A DNA stretch of 64,000 nt from Pseudomonadota bacterium (GCA_018821715.1 JAHJLN010000160.1:19923-83922), one strand, 5' to 3'. Shown: positions 41,822 to 52,231, counted from the first letter of the stretch. The notes: generated by a model from the letters alone, not told the origin. Program-made: numbers and translations.

Positions 41822-42352
41822 ATGGTAAAAAAATCTTTAATCGTCTTTTTTGGTCTTATTATTGCGTTCTGCTTTGCAGGCAACGGATTTACAGAACCAC
41901 TAACCGCTCAAATGTGCAAGGAAAAAGCCATTGCAGCCGGAAAACTGATTGAGCAAAACGGTGAAAAAGCGTTTGAAACCCTGAAAGACCCTAATGGAGA
42001 ATTTATATTCGGTGATGGTCAGGGGTATGTCTGGGTACAGGACCTTGATGCAAAGATGATCATGCACCCCATAAAACCGTCCCTTGACGGCAAAGCCCTT
42101 TCCGGCCTTAAAGATAGCAACGGTGTCCTCTTTTTTGTAGCGTTTAACGAAATTGCAGAAGAAAATCCCGCCGGTGGATGGGTGGCCTATCAATGGCCGA
42201 AACCCGGAGAAAAAGGAGAATCCTCAAAAGTATCTTTTGTTATCCTTGCCAAACATGGCGGCACGGATTATGTTGTGGGTTCAGGGATTTATGATGTAAC
42301 GGCTGATGACATTAAAAAGCAATTCCCGTCAGATGTTGTTTACGAAGATTAA
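41822..42352 (+). CDS. Secreted stand-alone Cache-domain protein
   Basis: 176 aa; signal peptide, then GYVWVQDLDAKMIMHPIKPSLDGKALSGLKDSNG...GWVAYQWPKPGE (Cache_2-like); no output domain. Confidence 0.82.
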   Translation: MVKKSLIVFFGLIIAFCFAGNGFTEPLTAQMCKEKAIAAGKLIEQNGEKAFETLKDPNGEFIFGDGQGYVWVQDLDAKMIMHPIKPSLDGKALSGLKDSNGVLFFVAFNEIAEENPAGGWVAYQWPKPGEKGESSKVSFVILAKHGGTDYVVGSGIYDVTADDIKKQFPSDVVYED

Positions 42353-42374
42353 TTGTAATTTGACATAAATTTAT

Positions 42375-42419
42375 AAAAGGATCATATCCGGCAAGACCTT
42401 AGGATATGATCCTTTTTTT
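42375..42419. terminator. Bidirectional rho-independent terminator between convergent genes
   Basis: AAAAGGATCATATCC-GGCAAGACCTTA-GGATATGATCCTTTTTT, 15-bp stem. Confidence 0.9.
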
Positions 42420-42424
42420 ATTTT

Positions 42425-44455
42425 CTATACCTTATCAAATCTGGAAAAATGCATGGAAAACGTTCCCCTGCCCTGGCTGGCGGATCGAAGGGCTGTGGAA
42501 TACCCAAACATTCTGGCAAGCGGTACCACGGCTTTTACAATCTGGATACCGGCTTTCGGATTGATGGATTCCACTTTCCCGCCCCTGGCATTCAGATCAG
42601 ATATGGCATCTCCCATAAATGCATCGGGAACAAAAATTTCTACTTCCATAATCGGTTCAAGAAGACTGATGGATGCATTTTCCAGCGCATCCTTACATGC
42701 CATGGAAGCGCAAACTGAAAAGGCCAGCTCTGAACTTCGTTCATCAAAGCTGCCGCTTTCAATCATAATGCCGATATCCACCAGAGGATAGCCTTTAAGG
42801 TATCCGCCTTCAAGGCTTTCTTTGATTCCTTTTTCAATACCGGGAAGATATTGTTCAGGGATTTGATCATTTCCCACCTTGCAGGCAAAGGTAACCCCAT
42901 CTCCCCGATTTAAAGGCTTAAGACTGATACTGATATTTGCAAAATGTGCTTTGCCTGAAATTTCTCTTTCAAAAACAGCGCTGCCTTTTGATTTGGCGTT
43001 AAGAATTTCCCTGTAAACAACCTGTGGATTTCCCACATTGACATTGGTTTTAAACTCTTTTAACATCCGTGAAATAATAATTTCAAGATGAAGTTCCCCC
43101 ATTCCGGAAAGAATTGTCTGGCCGGTTTCCTCATCTTTTCTCACCTTCAGGGTCGGATCTTCAATCATGAACTTTTCAAGAACATCATCAAGTTTCTCCT
43201 GATCTGCATGGGTTTTCGGCTCAATAGCAATGGAAATAACCGGATCTTCATATTCCATTTTTTCAAGAAAAACAGGATGGTCCTGTGAGCACAGGGTATC
43301 CCCGGTTCCAGAATCCTTTAACCCCACAATACCGACAATATCCCCGGCAGTCGCCTCTTTCAGCCGTTCTCTTTTATTGGCGTGCATCTGCAGAATTCTG
43401 GATAATTTTTCATTTTTCTTTAACAAAGGATTGTAGACATCGGAACCTGACTCGATTCTGCCCGAATAAATCCTGACAAAAGACAACTTTCGACCTTCAA
43501 TCATGGAGACTTTGAAAATCAAGGCTGCCAACGGGGCGTTCTTTTTGGGCAGGCAGTCAACTGTTTCATTGGTTTCCGGGTGTATCCCCTTAAGGGGCGG
43601 GACATCAACAGGGCTTGGCAAAAACAATTCAATTCCGTCCAGCAGGGGTTGAATGCCCTTGTTTTTAAGGGCGCTGCCACAAAGGACCGGCACGATCTTT
43701 CTTGAAATGGTTGCACCCCGAATGGCCCGGATAAGCTCTTCAGCAGATATTTCCTCTTCTGAAAGATATTTTTCCATTATGTCATCATTGACTTCGGATA
43801 TGGCCTCAAGAAGTTTGTCACGATATTCTGCTGCTTCCAGTTCAAACTCAGGTGCAATATCGTCTGCTGAATACTGGGCACCCTTTGTTTCGTCATCCCA
43901 GGTGATCTGCTTCATATGGATCAAATCAATAACACCTGAAAAATGGTCTTCAGACCCCATGGGCAGCTGTATCATCACAGGATTTGCCCGCAGTTTGTCT
44001 TTAATGGATTTGACTGCACTAAAAAAATCCGCCCCGGTTCTGTCCATCTTGTTGATAAAGGCCAGCCTGGGAACCGCATATTTATCTGCCTGGCGCCAGA
44101 CCGTCTCTGACTGGGGTTCAACCCCCCCTACCGCACAAAAAACACCAATAGCCCCATCTAAGACCCTTAATGCTCTTTCCACCTCAACGGTAAAATCCAC
44201 GTGTCCAGGGGTATCAATGATCTGGATAAGCGACTGCTTCCATTCACAGGTGGTCACCGCCGAGGTGATGGTGATGCCCCGCTCCTGCTCATCCTGCATC
44301 CAGTCCATGACAGCTTCTCCATCATGAACCTCTCCGATTTTATAGGATTTTCCCGTGTAAAAGAGAATCCGTTCCGTTACCGTAGTTTTACCCGCATCAA
44401 TGTGGGCCATGATCCCGATATTTCTAAACTGACTGATATTCTTTTTTTTGTTCAT
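42425..44455 (-). CDS. fusA: Elongation factor G
   Basis: 676 aa; [51 protein letters not shown]. Not beside ribosomal protein genes, so possibly a second EF-G. Confidence 0.93.
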   Translation of the reverse strand: MNKKKNISQFRNIGIMAHIDAGKTTVTERILFYTGKSYKIGEVHDGEAVMDWMQDEQERGITITSAVTTCEWKQSLIQIIDTPGHVDFTVEVERALRVLDGAIGVFCAVGGVEPQSETVWRQADKYAVPRLAFINKMDRTGADFFSAVKSIKDKLRANPVMIQLPMGSEDHFSGVIDLIHMKQITWDDETKGAQYSADDIAPEFELEAAEYRDKLLEAISEVNDDIMEKYLSEEEISAEELIRAIRGATISRKIVPVLCGSALKNKGIQPLLDGIELFLPSPVDVPPLKGIHPETNETVDCLPKKNAPLAALIFKVSMIEGRKLSFVRIYSGRIESGSDVYNPLLKKNEKLSRILQMHANKRERLKEATAGDIVGIVGLKDSGTGDTLCSQDHPVFLEKMEYEDPVISIAIEPKTHADQEKLDDVLEKFMIEDPTLKVRKDEETGQTILSGMGELHLEIIISRMLKEFKTNVNVGNPQVVYREILNAKSKGSAVFEREISGKAHFANISISLKPLNRGDGVTFACKVGNDQIPEQYLPGIEKGIKESLEGGYLKGYPLVDIGIMIESGSFDERSSELAFSVCASMACKDALENASISLLEPIMEVEIFVPDAFMGDAISDLNARGGKVESINPKAGIQIVKAVVPLARMFGYSTALRSASQGRGTFSMHFSRFDKV

Positions 44456-44991
44456 TTCACAATCAACATATTTGTTTTATAAAAGTATTCAAGGTCAATA
44501 TGACCGGCCAGTGTCATTGCATCCATACCATCAATCAACAGTTTAACCCTTTTTATCTTTGGAATATTCATGGTTAAAGAATTCACCATTGAATATATGG
44601 CCAGAAGCTCCGACTGAGTGTCCATATTCTCTATTTTTCCCTGTTCTATAGTCAAATCAACATATGCCGTTCCATCATCTGCAATAAAAAAAGAATTGAG
44701 TTTGGCATCTTTAGGCCAGGTCGGCTCAAGGGAAGGCACCGATGGCCCTGCCAGCAGGGCTTTGATAATTTCCCGGCCCAGCTGATGTGACTCCAGCGTA
44801 GAAGGAAACCTGATTTTAACAGATTTCAAGGCTGCCCGGTCCTGGTCTGCGTAATAGACAAATCCTTCAAAAAGATCTTCATAAGCTGAAATCCCATCCT
44901 CTTTTATGCTGGTTTCTGCGCCAAAAAGGGTTGATACTGCAAAAAAACTCAGAAAAATAAAAACAAGTAGTGTTTTCTGCTTGGATTTCAT
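44452..44991 (-). CDS. GerMN-domain secreted protein
   Basis: 179 aa; signal peptide, [41 protein letters not shown] overlap with EF-G start. Confidence 0.82.
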   Translation of the reverse strand: MKSKQKTLLVFIFLSFFAVSTLFGAETSIKEDGISAYEDLFEGFVYYADQDRAALKSVKIRFPSTLESHQLGREIIKALLAGPSVPSLEPTWPKDAKLNSFFIADDGTAYVDLTIEQGKIENMDTQSELLAIYSMVNSLTMNIPKIKRVKLLIDGMDAMTLAGHIDLEYFYKTNMLIVK

Positions 44992-45154
44992 GGTTAAACT
45001 CTTGGTAAATTCTTTAAATTAAAAATGATATTTGATACAGCATTGCCCAATACGTGTCAAGAAAATATCCCTTGCAAATCAGCTGAGGGTTTAATAAAAT
45101 TGAAAACTTAAAAACAGCAAATCGTTTATTTGATCATTATATGTTATCAGGAGT

Positions 45155-45538
45155 ATGTGTGATTATATGATTCCAGGATTTGAGGCAATTGTTGAAGACC
45201 GGATAAAAAAAGCCAGAGAAAATGGAGCGTTTGACAACCTTGAAGGTGCCAACAAACCCTTAAAATTTGAGGACCAGCATATTCCCCAAGAATTTCGGCT
45301 TGCCCACAAAATACTGAAAAACTCAGGCTTTCTTCCGCCTGAAGTGGAACTAAAAAAAAAGATCACCCAGGTCGAAGATTTGCTTGAAGCAGCCCAGGTC
45401 GATTCTCCTGAAAGGATTAAAATGCAAAAGAAGCTGAACTATCTTTTAACCAAATTAAACACCATAAGAGGAGACCGACCCTTCTCACCACTGCTGTCAG
45501 ATACATATAGGGATACGATAATAAAAAAAATATCATGA
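45155..45538 (+). CDS. DUF1992 (DnaJ-homologue subfamily C member 28-like) protein
   Basis: 127 aa; VEDRIKKARENGAFDNLEGANKPL is the family signature. Confidence 0.87.
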   Translation: MCDYMIPGFEAIVEDRIKKARENGAFDNLEGANKPLKFEDQHIPQEFRLAHKILKNSGFLPPEVELKKKITQVEDLLEAAQVDSPERIKMQKKLNYLLTKLNTIRGDRPFSPLLSDTYRDTIIKKIS

Positions 45539-46026
45539 ATTTTAAACAAAAAGATAAAGACGGGCTTTTCCGAAGTATTTTTACAGCATATTTCATTTTG
45601 CTGTTACATGTTTTTCTGCTGGCAGGCGCAGGGGTAACCGTTGTATTGTTCAAGGGGGTATATCACTATCTCCCATGGATCATGGGCTGTATCGGCATTT
45701 TAGTTCTGGCAATTGCCTGGATTTTCTATCGACGGGTAAAAAACAGTTCATCTGATATCAAAAACATTCTTTCTATGCCCCAGTTTCAGGACAAAACGGT
45801 TGAAATAAGGCTTCTTGGCGGACTTGCCTCCTTTAAAATAACCCCAAAAGAAAAGCAAAAAACGTACATTGGTCATCACCCTCCAACTCATTTGGATCGA
45901 CTTCTCATTGAAAAAAATATCAACCCGACAGAGCAGAAGATTCTTGAACTTACCGCACTCTTCAAAAAGGATCTTATCACTAAAGAAGAGTTTGAGGCGG
46001 CAAAACACAACATTCTTCAAGGATAA
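45535..46026 (+). CDS. Membrane protein with C-terminal SHOCT-like segment
   Basis: 163 aa; two TM helices, C-terminus ELTALFKKDLITKEEFEAAKHNIL. Confidence 0.65.
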   Translation: MNFKQKDKDGLFRSIFTAYFILLLHVFLLAGAGVTVVLFKGVYHYLPWIMGCIGILVLAIAWIFYRRVKNSSSDIKNILSMPQFQDKTVEIRLLGGLASFKITPKEKQKTYIGHHPPTHLDRLLIEKNINPTEQKILELTALFKKDLITKEEFEAAKHNILQG

Positions 46027-46040
46027 TACAGGAGGTTAAA

Positions 46041-47000
46041 ATGGAGAAAATCAGACTGGCACTTTTATCGGGCGGAGTCTCTTCGGAAAGAGAGGTTTCC
46101 CTTAACAGCGGCAAACAGGTATTTAATGCCCTTGATAAGGACAAGTATGATATCACGCAATATGATCCTAAATTTGACCTGAAACAACTGGTAATTGACT
46201 CGGACAAGATTGACGCTGCCCTGATCATTCTGCACGGTCCTTTTGGAGAGGACGGAACCGTCCAGGGGCTTTTGGACCTGCTGGATATTCCCTATCAGGG
46301 TGCAGGGGTCCTGGGAAGCGCCATGGCCATGAACAAGCTGGTTGCCAAGAGACTTTATGAAGGCGCCCGGGTGCCGACCCCCTCGTATCTGTCCTTTTCA
46401 ATGCACGAAAAAATTGAACCGGCTGAAATTGTGGAAGTGTTGGACCTGCCCGTGGTGGTAAAACCGGCCTGTGCCGGATCAAGTGTCGGGATGACCATCG
46501 TCAAGACGGCAAAAGATCTGGAAGATGCCATCAAACTGGGGTTTGCCCATGATGACTGCATTATTATTGAAAAATATATAAAAGGGATTGAGCTGACCTG
46601 CGGGGTCCTTGGAAATGAAACATTAGAGGCATTGCCGGTCATTGAAATCATCCCGGGTGAAGGCCATGAGTTTTTTGATTACACGGCAAAATATGTTGCC
46701 GGTGAAACCCATGAAATCTGCCCTGCCCGTATTGACGAGGCCACCACAAAAAAAGTTCAACAACTTGCCGTTAAAGCCCATCAAGCCCTTTTTCTAAAAG
46801 GATATTCCAGAACAGATCTGATCTTGAGCAACACCGACGTGTGGGTTCTTGAAACCAATACCATTCCGGGAATGACGGCGACCAGTCTTTTTCCCCAGTC
46901 TGCACAGGTTGCAGGATATTCTTTTACACAACTTTTAGACCAACTCATTCAACTTGCAATCAAAGAACATTCAAAACAAAAACTAAGGAGAGCTACATGA
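46041..47000 (+). CDS. ddl: D-alanine--D-alanine ligase
   Basis: 319 aa; LLSGGVSSEREVSLNSG, HGPFGEDGTVQGLLDLLDIPYQGAGVLGSAMAMNK, VVKPACAGSSVGM, ETNTIPGMTATSLFP. Confidence 0.93.
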   Translation: MEKIRLALLSGGVSSEREVSLNSGKQVFNALDKDKYDITQYDPKFDLKQLVIDSDKIDAALIILHGPFGEDGTVQGLLDLLDIPYQGAGVLGSAMAMNKLVAKRLYEGARVPTPSYLSFSMHEKIEPAEIVEVLDLPVVVKPACAGSSVGMTIVKTAKDLEDAIKLGFAHDDCIIIEKYIKGIELTCGVLGNETLEALPVIEIIPGEGHEFFDYTAKYVAGETHEICPARIDEATTKKVQQLAVKAHQALFLKGYSRTDLILSNTDVWVLETNTIPGMTATSLFPQSAQVAGYSFTQLLDQLIQLAIKEHSKQKLRRAT

Positions 47001-48760
47001 AGATTCTAGTCATTGGTGGTGGTGGCCGTGAACATACAATGGTTTGGAAAATATCCAAAAGCCCGCTGGTGGAAAAAATATATTGCGCCCCGGGAAATGC
47101 CGGCACCCACGACCTTGCAGAGTCTGTTCCCATCAATGCCGAAGATATTGATGCCCTGGCGGCTTTTGCCAAGAAAAATGAAATCGATCTCACGGTTGTC
47201 GGCCCGGAAGGACCTCTGGTCAAAGGCATTGCAGATGTTTTTGAAGCAATGGGACTAAAGGTATTTGGCCCCAGCAAGGCTGCGGCAAGACTTGAAGGCA
47301 GCAAGGATTTTTCAAAACAGCATATGCTCAAGTACAATATCCCCTGTGCCATGGGTAAAGCATTTACAGATACCGGCAAGGCCAAAGCCTATGCCAAAGC
47401 GCTCGGGGCCCCCTGCGTGGTCAAGGCAGACGGACTTGCCGCCGGCAAAGGGGTGATCATCTGTTCAACCCTTGATGAAGCAAATGAGGCCATTGATGCC
47501 ATGATCAATGACAACGCCTTTGGCGATGCCGGCGCCATTGTAGTGGTAGAAGAATGCCTTAAAGGAGAAGAAGCCTCTTTTATTGCATTAACCGATGGAA
47601 AAACAGTTCTGCCGCTGCCTGAATCCCAGGACCATAAAAGAATCTTTGATAATGATGAAGGCCCCAATACCGGTGGCATGGGAGCATATTCCCCTGCACC
47701 GGTCTTAGATCACATGCTCCGGGAAAAAGCCATGAAAGAGGTTATGATCCCGGCTGTCCAAGGCATGGCCAAAGAAGGCACTCCCTTTAAGGGCGTTCTA
47801 TATGCAGGCCTTATGGTGGATAAAGACCAGATAAAAGTACTTGAGTTTAACACCAGACTGGGTGACCCTGAAACACAGCCCATTCTAATGAGACTGGAAA
47901 ATGACCTTGTTCCCCTGATGGAAGCCTGCTGTGATAAAACCCTGCATAATTTTTCAACCCGAATCGACCCGAGAGCGGCAATGTGTGTCGTCATTTCTTC
48001 CGGCGGATATCCGGGCCCATATGAGACAGGGCAAGAAATCTTTGGCATTGATAAGGCAAACAAAGTTGAGGATACGGTTGTCTTTCATGCAGGCACTGCA
48101 TTAAAAGACGGCAAGGTGGTCACTGCAGGCGGCAGGGTCCTGGGGGTAACCTCCCTGGGTGAAACCGTTAAACAAGCCATTGACAGGGCATATGAAGCCT
48201 GTGAGAAAATTTCATTCAATAAGCATTTCTTTAGAAAAGATATCGGTGCAAAGGCTTTAAAACGCCTTTCCATCCCCCCCCAGGTGGGCGTTATCATGGG
48301 AAGTGACTCTGATTTTCCTGTCATGGAAAAAGCGCTGTCCATCCTCAAAAAATTTGATATCCCCTATTATGTCACGGTTGCCTCTGCCCACAGAACCCCG
48401 GAAAGAGCCGCCAGGCTTGCCAGTGAGGCCAAGGAAAAAGGAATAAAAGTGCTGATCTGCGGAGCCGGCCATGCAGCACACCTGGCAGGCGTCATCGCCG
48501 CCCATACCACCCTTCCCGTATTAGGGGTTCCCATAGATTCATCTGCACTTAAAGGAATGGATTCATTGCTGGCAACGGTTCAGATGCCGCCGGGAATTCC
48601 CGTGTCCACCATGGCCATCGGGAAATCAGGCGCTTATAATGCCGGTATCTCCGCTGCCCAGATTATTGCACTCTCAGATCCTGTGCTGGCCCAAAAACTT
48701 GTGGCCTTTAAACAGGAAATGGCAGACAAGGTCAATAAAAAGGCCAGGTCTTTTGCATGA
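46997..48760 (+). CDS. purD-purE: PurD-PurE fusion: phosphoribosylamine-glycine ligase + N5-carboxyaminoimidazole ribonucleotide mutase
   Basis: 587 aa in one frame. About 425 aa of PurD (MKILVIGGGGREHTMVWKI, KADGLAAGKGVIIC, LEFNTRLGDPETQPIL) then PurE (VGVIMGSDSDFPVMEKALSILKKFDIPY, VASAHRTPERA, CGAGHAAHLAGVIAAHT). Confidence 0.95.
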   Translation: MKILVIGGGGREHTMVWKISKSPLVEKIYCAPGNAGTHDLAESVPINAEDIDALAAFAKKNEIDLTVVGPEGPLVKGIADVFEAMGLKVFGPSKAAARLEGSKDFSKQHMLKYNIPCAMGKAFTDTGKAKAYAKALGAPCVVKADGLAAGKGVIICSTLDEANEAIDAMINDNAFGDAGAIVVVEECLKGEEASFIALTDGKTVLPLPESQDHKRIFDNDEGPNTGGMGAYSPAPVLDHMLREKAMKEVMIPAVQGMAKEGTPFKGVLYAGLMVDKDQIKVLEFNTRLGDPETQPILMRLENDLVPLMEACCDKTLHNFSTRIDPRAAMCVVISSGGYPGPYETGQEIFGIDKANKVEDTVVFHAGTALKDGKVVTAGGRVLGVTSLGETVKQAIDRAYEACEKISFNKHFFRKDIGAKALKRLSIPPQVGVIMGSDSDFPVMEKALSILKKFDIPYYVTVASAHRTPERAARLASEAKEKGIKVLICGAGHAAHLAGVIAAHTTLPVLGVPIDSSALKGMDSLLATVQMPPGIPVSTMAIGKSGAYNAGISAAQIIALSDPVLAQKLVAFKQEMADKVNKKARSFA

Positions 48761-49397
48761 TGAAAAAAAAATAGTCTGTATTGATCCTGAAACTCCGGAC
48801 ACTGATATTATCATTAAAGCCGGAAAAATCATCCAAAACAATGGCGTGGTGATTTTTCCGGCTAAATGCCTTTATGGGGTTGCAGCCAATGCGTTAAATG
48901 AAAAAGCGGTTGAAAAAGTATTCCAGTTAAAGCAACGACCGTTGAACAACCCGATTCTCGTCCTTATCCCTGATAAAAAAATGCTCTTGACTCTTGTCAA
49001 ATCAATCCCAAAACCTGCTGAAAAACTGATGGATGCCTTCTGGCCCGGAAACCTGACCCTTGTCTTTGAAGCAAGCAGCAATATCCCCAAACTGTTAACC
49101 GCCGGTACAGGAAAAATCGGCATAAGAATTCCAGCTCACCCGGTTGCAAAAGCCCTTGTTGAATATGTAAACCTTCCCATCACCGGTACCAGCGCCAATC
49201 TGTCAGGGCAAAACAGCTGTAACCAGGCTTGCCGGCTTGACCCCGCCATTATCGACCATGCCGACCTGGTGCTGGACGCAGGTACTTTAAAAGGCGGCAA
49301 AGGCTCAACCATTGCAGATGTGACCACAGCAGCCATTACGATCCTTCGGGAAGGCGAAGTTACGGCAGACCAGATCAATAAAACTCTGGCAAGTTGA
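48753..49397 (+). CDS. Sua5/YrdC/YciO-type L-threonylcarbamoyladenylate synthase
   Basis: VVIFPAKCLYGVAANALNEKAVEKVFQLKQRPLNNPILVLIP...ITGTSANLSGQ. The likely TTG start at 48753 overlaps the purE end, so the tracked start at 48639 is probably too long. Confidence 0.85.
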   Translation: MHDEKKIVCIDPETPDTDIIIKAGKIIQNNGVVIFPAKCLYGVAANALNEKAVEKVFQLKQRPLNNPILVLIPDKKMLLTLVKSIPKPAEKLMDAFWPGNLTLVFEASSNIPKLLTAGTGKIGIRIPAHPVAKALVEYVNLPITGTSANLSGQNSCNQACRLDPAIIDHADLVLDAGTLKGGKGSTIADVTTAAITILREGEVTADQINKTLAS

Positions 49398-49459
49398 CAT
49401 TTTAGACACCATAATTTCATTGACAAATCCCCTGTTTTCCCATAATAAAGAACAATCAT

Positions 49460-49546
49460 GCCGGAGTGGTGGAATTGGTAGACGCAGAGGACTCAAAATC
49501 CTCCGGGCGCAAGCCCTTGCGAGTTCAAGTCTCGCCTCCGGTACCA
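49460..49546 (+). tRNA. tRNA-Leu (anticodon CAA)
   Basis: GCCGGAG acceptor pairs with CTCCGGT before ACCA; anticodon arm GAGGA-CTCAAAA-TCCTC; long variable arm; GAGTTCAAGTCTC T arm; encoded CCA. Confidence 0.95.
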
Positions 49547-49555
49547 AATAAACAC

Positions 49556-49588
49556 AAGGGTTTGACCGTTTTCGGTTAAACCCTTTTT
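49556..49588 (+). terminator. Terminator of tRNA-Leu
   Basis: AAGGGTTTGACCG-TTTT-CGGTTAAACCCTTTTTG. Confidence 0.8.
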
Positions 49589-49813
49589 GTTTAATGCCTG
49601 TTTACAAACTCGCTCCTGCCCCCATCCTGTCCCCATTTTTATTGTTAAGCTGAGTGATATAATTTTATCAATAGTTCAGCATTTGGCTTTCAGGGATAGC
49701 CTTAGTTGTTCCGGTGTGTGTCTTTTAATAGGTTTTTCAAAGTATCTATATATTTAGGAATAATCAGTCATGCTGAAAAACCAATGGAGGATAATGATTC
49801 TTTGCAATGGAAT

Positions 49814-51712
49814 TTATACAATTCCCCGGCATTTCAGGACAGGGACATTGTACCGCTCATGATGGGTCAGTTCCATCCAATGGTTCTGAAGGGCCATGTC
49901 GGCAAAATTAACGGGCAAGATATCATCATTAAGCCTGAAGCATCTCTTCTGCCATTTCTTTACCGTGTCAGCGGGAAGCTGCGAATCAATCATTATCCCA
50001 TCCAGATGGGATAATGCCCTTAACTCTGCCTCCTCCGGCAGGTTATCCCTGTCCCAGAGAAATATCTGTCGTCCCATATCAGCCTGGAACCACAGATCGG
50101 TTCGCCTGGAGATCACTGTGAATTGAACTGCCCGGTTCCCGGGCTTTGGATAGAGATAGTGCCGGTCATGATCCAGGAAATGGGGCCTCTGGATAGCCAT
50201 GATTGAAAGGATCTGCTCTATATCCGGCAAGTGTTCCGGCGTAATGAAAACAATCTCCGCGGGAACAAACGGATTGTTTTCAGACAGCATCCTTAAAACT
50301 GTTTTCATGTAGATTTGATCAGTCACGCCGGGACCGAAGAATACCTGGTAAGGAGAGGTCAGCAGGCCTGACAGCGGTTCAATCTCTTCGATCGGGCGCT
50401 GGTGATAAAAGATCAGTTTTGAAACAAACTGCCTGCCTTCAAGCGTGACATAACCATCTTGGCAGGTGTCATTCTTGAAAGCCACATCAAGATCCGGGAA
50501 GACGCACAGGGTGACATCAAAAAGCGCTTCGGCCGAGTCCAGTGCACGCCGCATGTCATGGGGGGTAAAATCCTTCGTGCTGATGAGGGTGTAGGGCGGA
50601 TTTGTTTCATAGGTCAGTCCCAGTTCCCGCTGTTTTTTCCTGAATTGTGTGCCCGGCAGCACCAGGAGCGGAAATACCTGAATATGGTCATACAGGTGAT
50701 GATCATACACAAACTCAAGCGTCTGTTTAAACCCTGACAGTGTATCTCCGGGAAGGCCGAAAATCAGATCCACGGTGGGGGCAATACCGACAGCCTGGAG
50801 CTGTTTTACACCGTTCAGAAAGGCTGCAAGATCTGTTGGCCGGTTCATCAGCTTCAGGGCGGCCGGATTGGTACTCTGCAACCCTACCTCAAACCCTTTA
50901 AATCCAGCGTTTTTATATAATTCAGCAGTCACCCGATCCACAGATTCTGCCCGAATTTCACTGATCAGGGCAATCTGTCCCTTTTCGTTTAACCCCGCGA
51001 TTTTTTCCAGCAGCACAGGCAGACCTGGCCGTGAGTTCAAGGAGGGATCCAGAAGATATATTTCAGCAACCTGATGGTCCATGGCCCAGAAAATACTATC
51101 CAGTACTATCCGGTCAGGGGCAATGCTGCGTTTGTTTTTAGACTTGTTGTAATAGCAGAATCCGCATCGATAGGGACACCCCCTCTGGGTTTCCAGGAGC
51201 ATCACATTCTCTAATCCCGGTGCCAGGTACCCGTTCACATAGGGGCTACCCTGTGAGAGAAAACAGGTTCCTGAACCATCTGAACCGCAACCCTGATGCC
51301 ACGGCGCATCTGATGTGAGAAGGCTTGTAAACATGGTCTCTCCTTCACCGTAAACATAAAAATCAACTACCGAAGATTGTATCCGGGTATTGTCCGGCGT
51401 GATTTCAGGACCGCCAAAGATGATGCGGGTCTGGATCTCCTGTTTGATACATTCGGCAATATACAGCGATCGATCAAGGTTCCAGCAGAAAACCGTAAAG
51501 CCCAGGATATCGGGTCTGCGTTCAACAATGTACCGGATCAGGGCCTGATCTGCCGCATACGAAGCCATACTTTCCGGAACAATATCGACACAGCAGTCAG
51601 GAATCCCGGCTACCGCCTGTTTGAGATATGCTGCACCCAATGGAATATTGCCGGTTTTTACACCAAAATTGAGCTGGGGTATGGGAAGCTGAATCAAAAG
51701 GACTTTTTTCAT
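49814..51712 (-). CDS. B12-binding-domain radical SAM protein
   Basis: 632 aa; N-terminal cobalamin-binding-like fold, LLETQRGCPYRCGFCYYNKSKNKR (CxxxCxxC), EVGLQSTNP. Confidence 0.92.
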   Translation of the reverse strand: MKKVLLIQLPIPQLNFGVKTGNIPLGAAYLKQAVAGIPDCCVDIVPESMASYAADQALIRYIVERRPDILGFTVFCWNLDRSLYIAECIKQEIQTRIIFGGPEITPDNTRIQSSVVDFYVYGEGETMFTSLLTSDAPWHQGCGSDGSGTCFLSQGSPYVNGYLAPGLENVMLLETQRGCPYRCGFCYYNKSKNKRSIAPDRIVLDSIFWAMDHQVAEIYLLDPSLNSRPGLPVLLEKIAGLNEKGQIALISEIRAESVDRVTAELYKNAGFKGFEVGLQSTNPAALKLMNRPTDLAAFLNGVKQLQAVGIAPTVDLIFGLPGDTLSGFKQTLEFVYDHHLYDHIQVFPLLVLPGTQFRKKQRELGLTYETNPPYTLISTKDFTPHDMRRALDSAEALFDVTLCVFPDLDVAFKNDTCQDGYVTLEGRQFVSKLIFYHQRPIEEIEPLSGLLTSPYQVFFGPGVTDQIYMKTVLRMLSENNPFVPAEIVFITPEHLPDIEQILSIMAIQRPHFLDHDRHYLYPKPGNRAVQFTVISRRTDLWFQADMGRQIFLWDRDNLPEEAELRALSHLDGIMIDSQLPADTVKKWQKRCFRLNDDILPVNFADMALQNHWMELTHHERYNVPVLKCRGIV

Positions 51713-51989
51713 GATGGCAAAATGTATTACAATCCAAAGCCAATAACAAGGGATAAAAATGCTTCCGGAATAGGGACATATTTTACTATATTCCAGGTCA
51801 ATCCGACATTCCCCAGACTATAACCATTCTGACATCAAAAATATCAGACCGTCTGGGTTTGATGGTAAAGTGATTTGTACCAGTATCTTAAAGATTTCAA
51901 ACTGTGGACTTTGTCCATTTATGTAGCGAGTTTGTTTTGTTGTGACTTACCCCGCCGCCAGAAGCCAACACAAAAAATCTTGTGAAAAA

Positions 51990-52187
51990 TTATTCGGTGT
52001 CACTGTCACCAATAAAGGGACACATGTTGTGTCGGATCAATGGAATAGTTGCACCTAAGCGGGAGACCCGTTTGTTAACATCCTCGAAAGGCTGCAGATA
52101 TGGCAGGTGTATCATTATAAAAAAAGCCTGTTCAAACGGATCGGAAAAGGCACAGGCTTTCGTGCCATGCAATATGACGCGCGACAC
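51990..52187 (-). pseudogene. Fic-family protein remnant
   Basis: 65 aa: DPFEQAFFIMIHLPYLQPFEDVNKRVSRLGATIPLIRHNMCPF, the Fic core with the motif variant QPFEDVNKRVSR; truncated at both ends. Confidence 0.75.
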
Positions 52188-52230
52188 TAAAGCGCGTCAA
52201 TAATATGTCACGCTTTAGTGTCGCGCGTCA
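52175..52230. repeat. Perfect 20-bp inverted repeat with 16-nt spacer
   Basis: TGACGCGCGACACTAAAGCG (52175-52194) / CGCTTTAGTGTCGCGCGTCA (52211-52230); GCGCGTCAATAA also recurs in direct orientation. Confidence 0.85.
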
Positions 52231-52231
52231 A

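Noticed and set aside
43653-44327. 224-aa plus-strand ORF
   Set aside because: Antisense to EF-G; Ser-rich shadow translation.
48639-48752. N-terminal extension of the Sua5/YrdC ORF as tracked
   Set aside because: The extension overlaps the PurE coding region and lacks family similarity; a TTG start at 48753 fits better.
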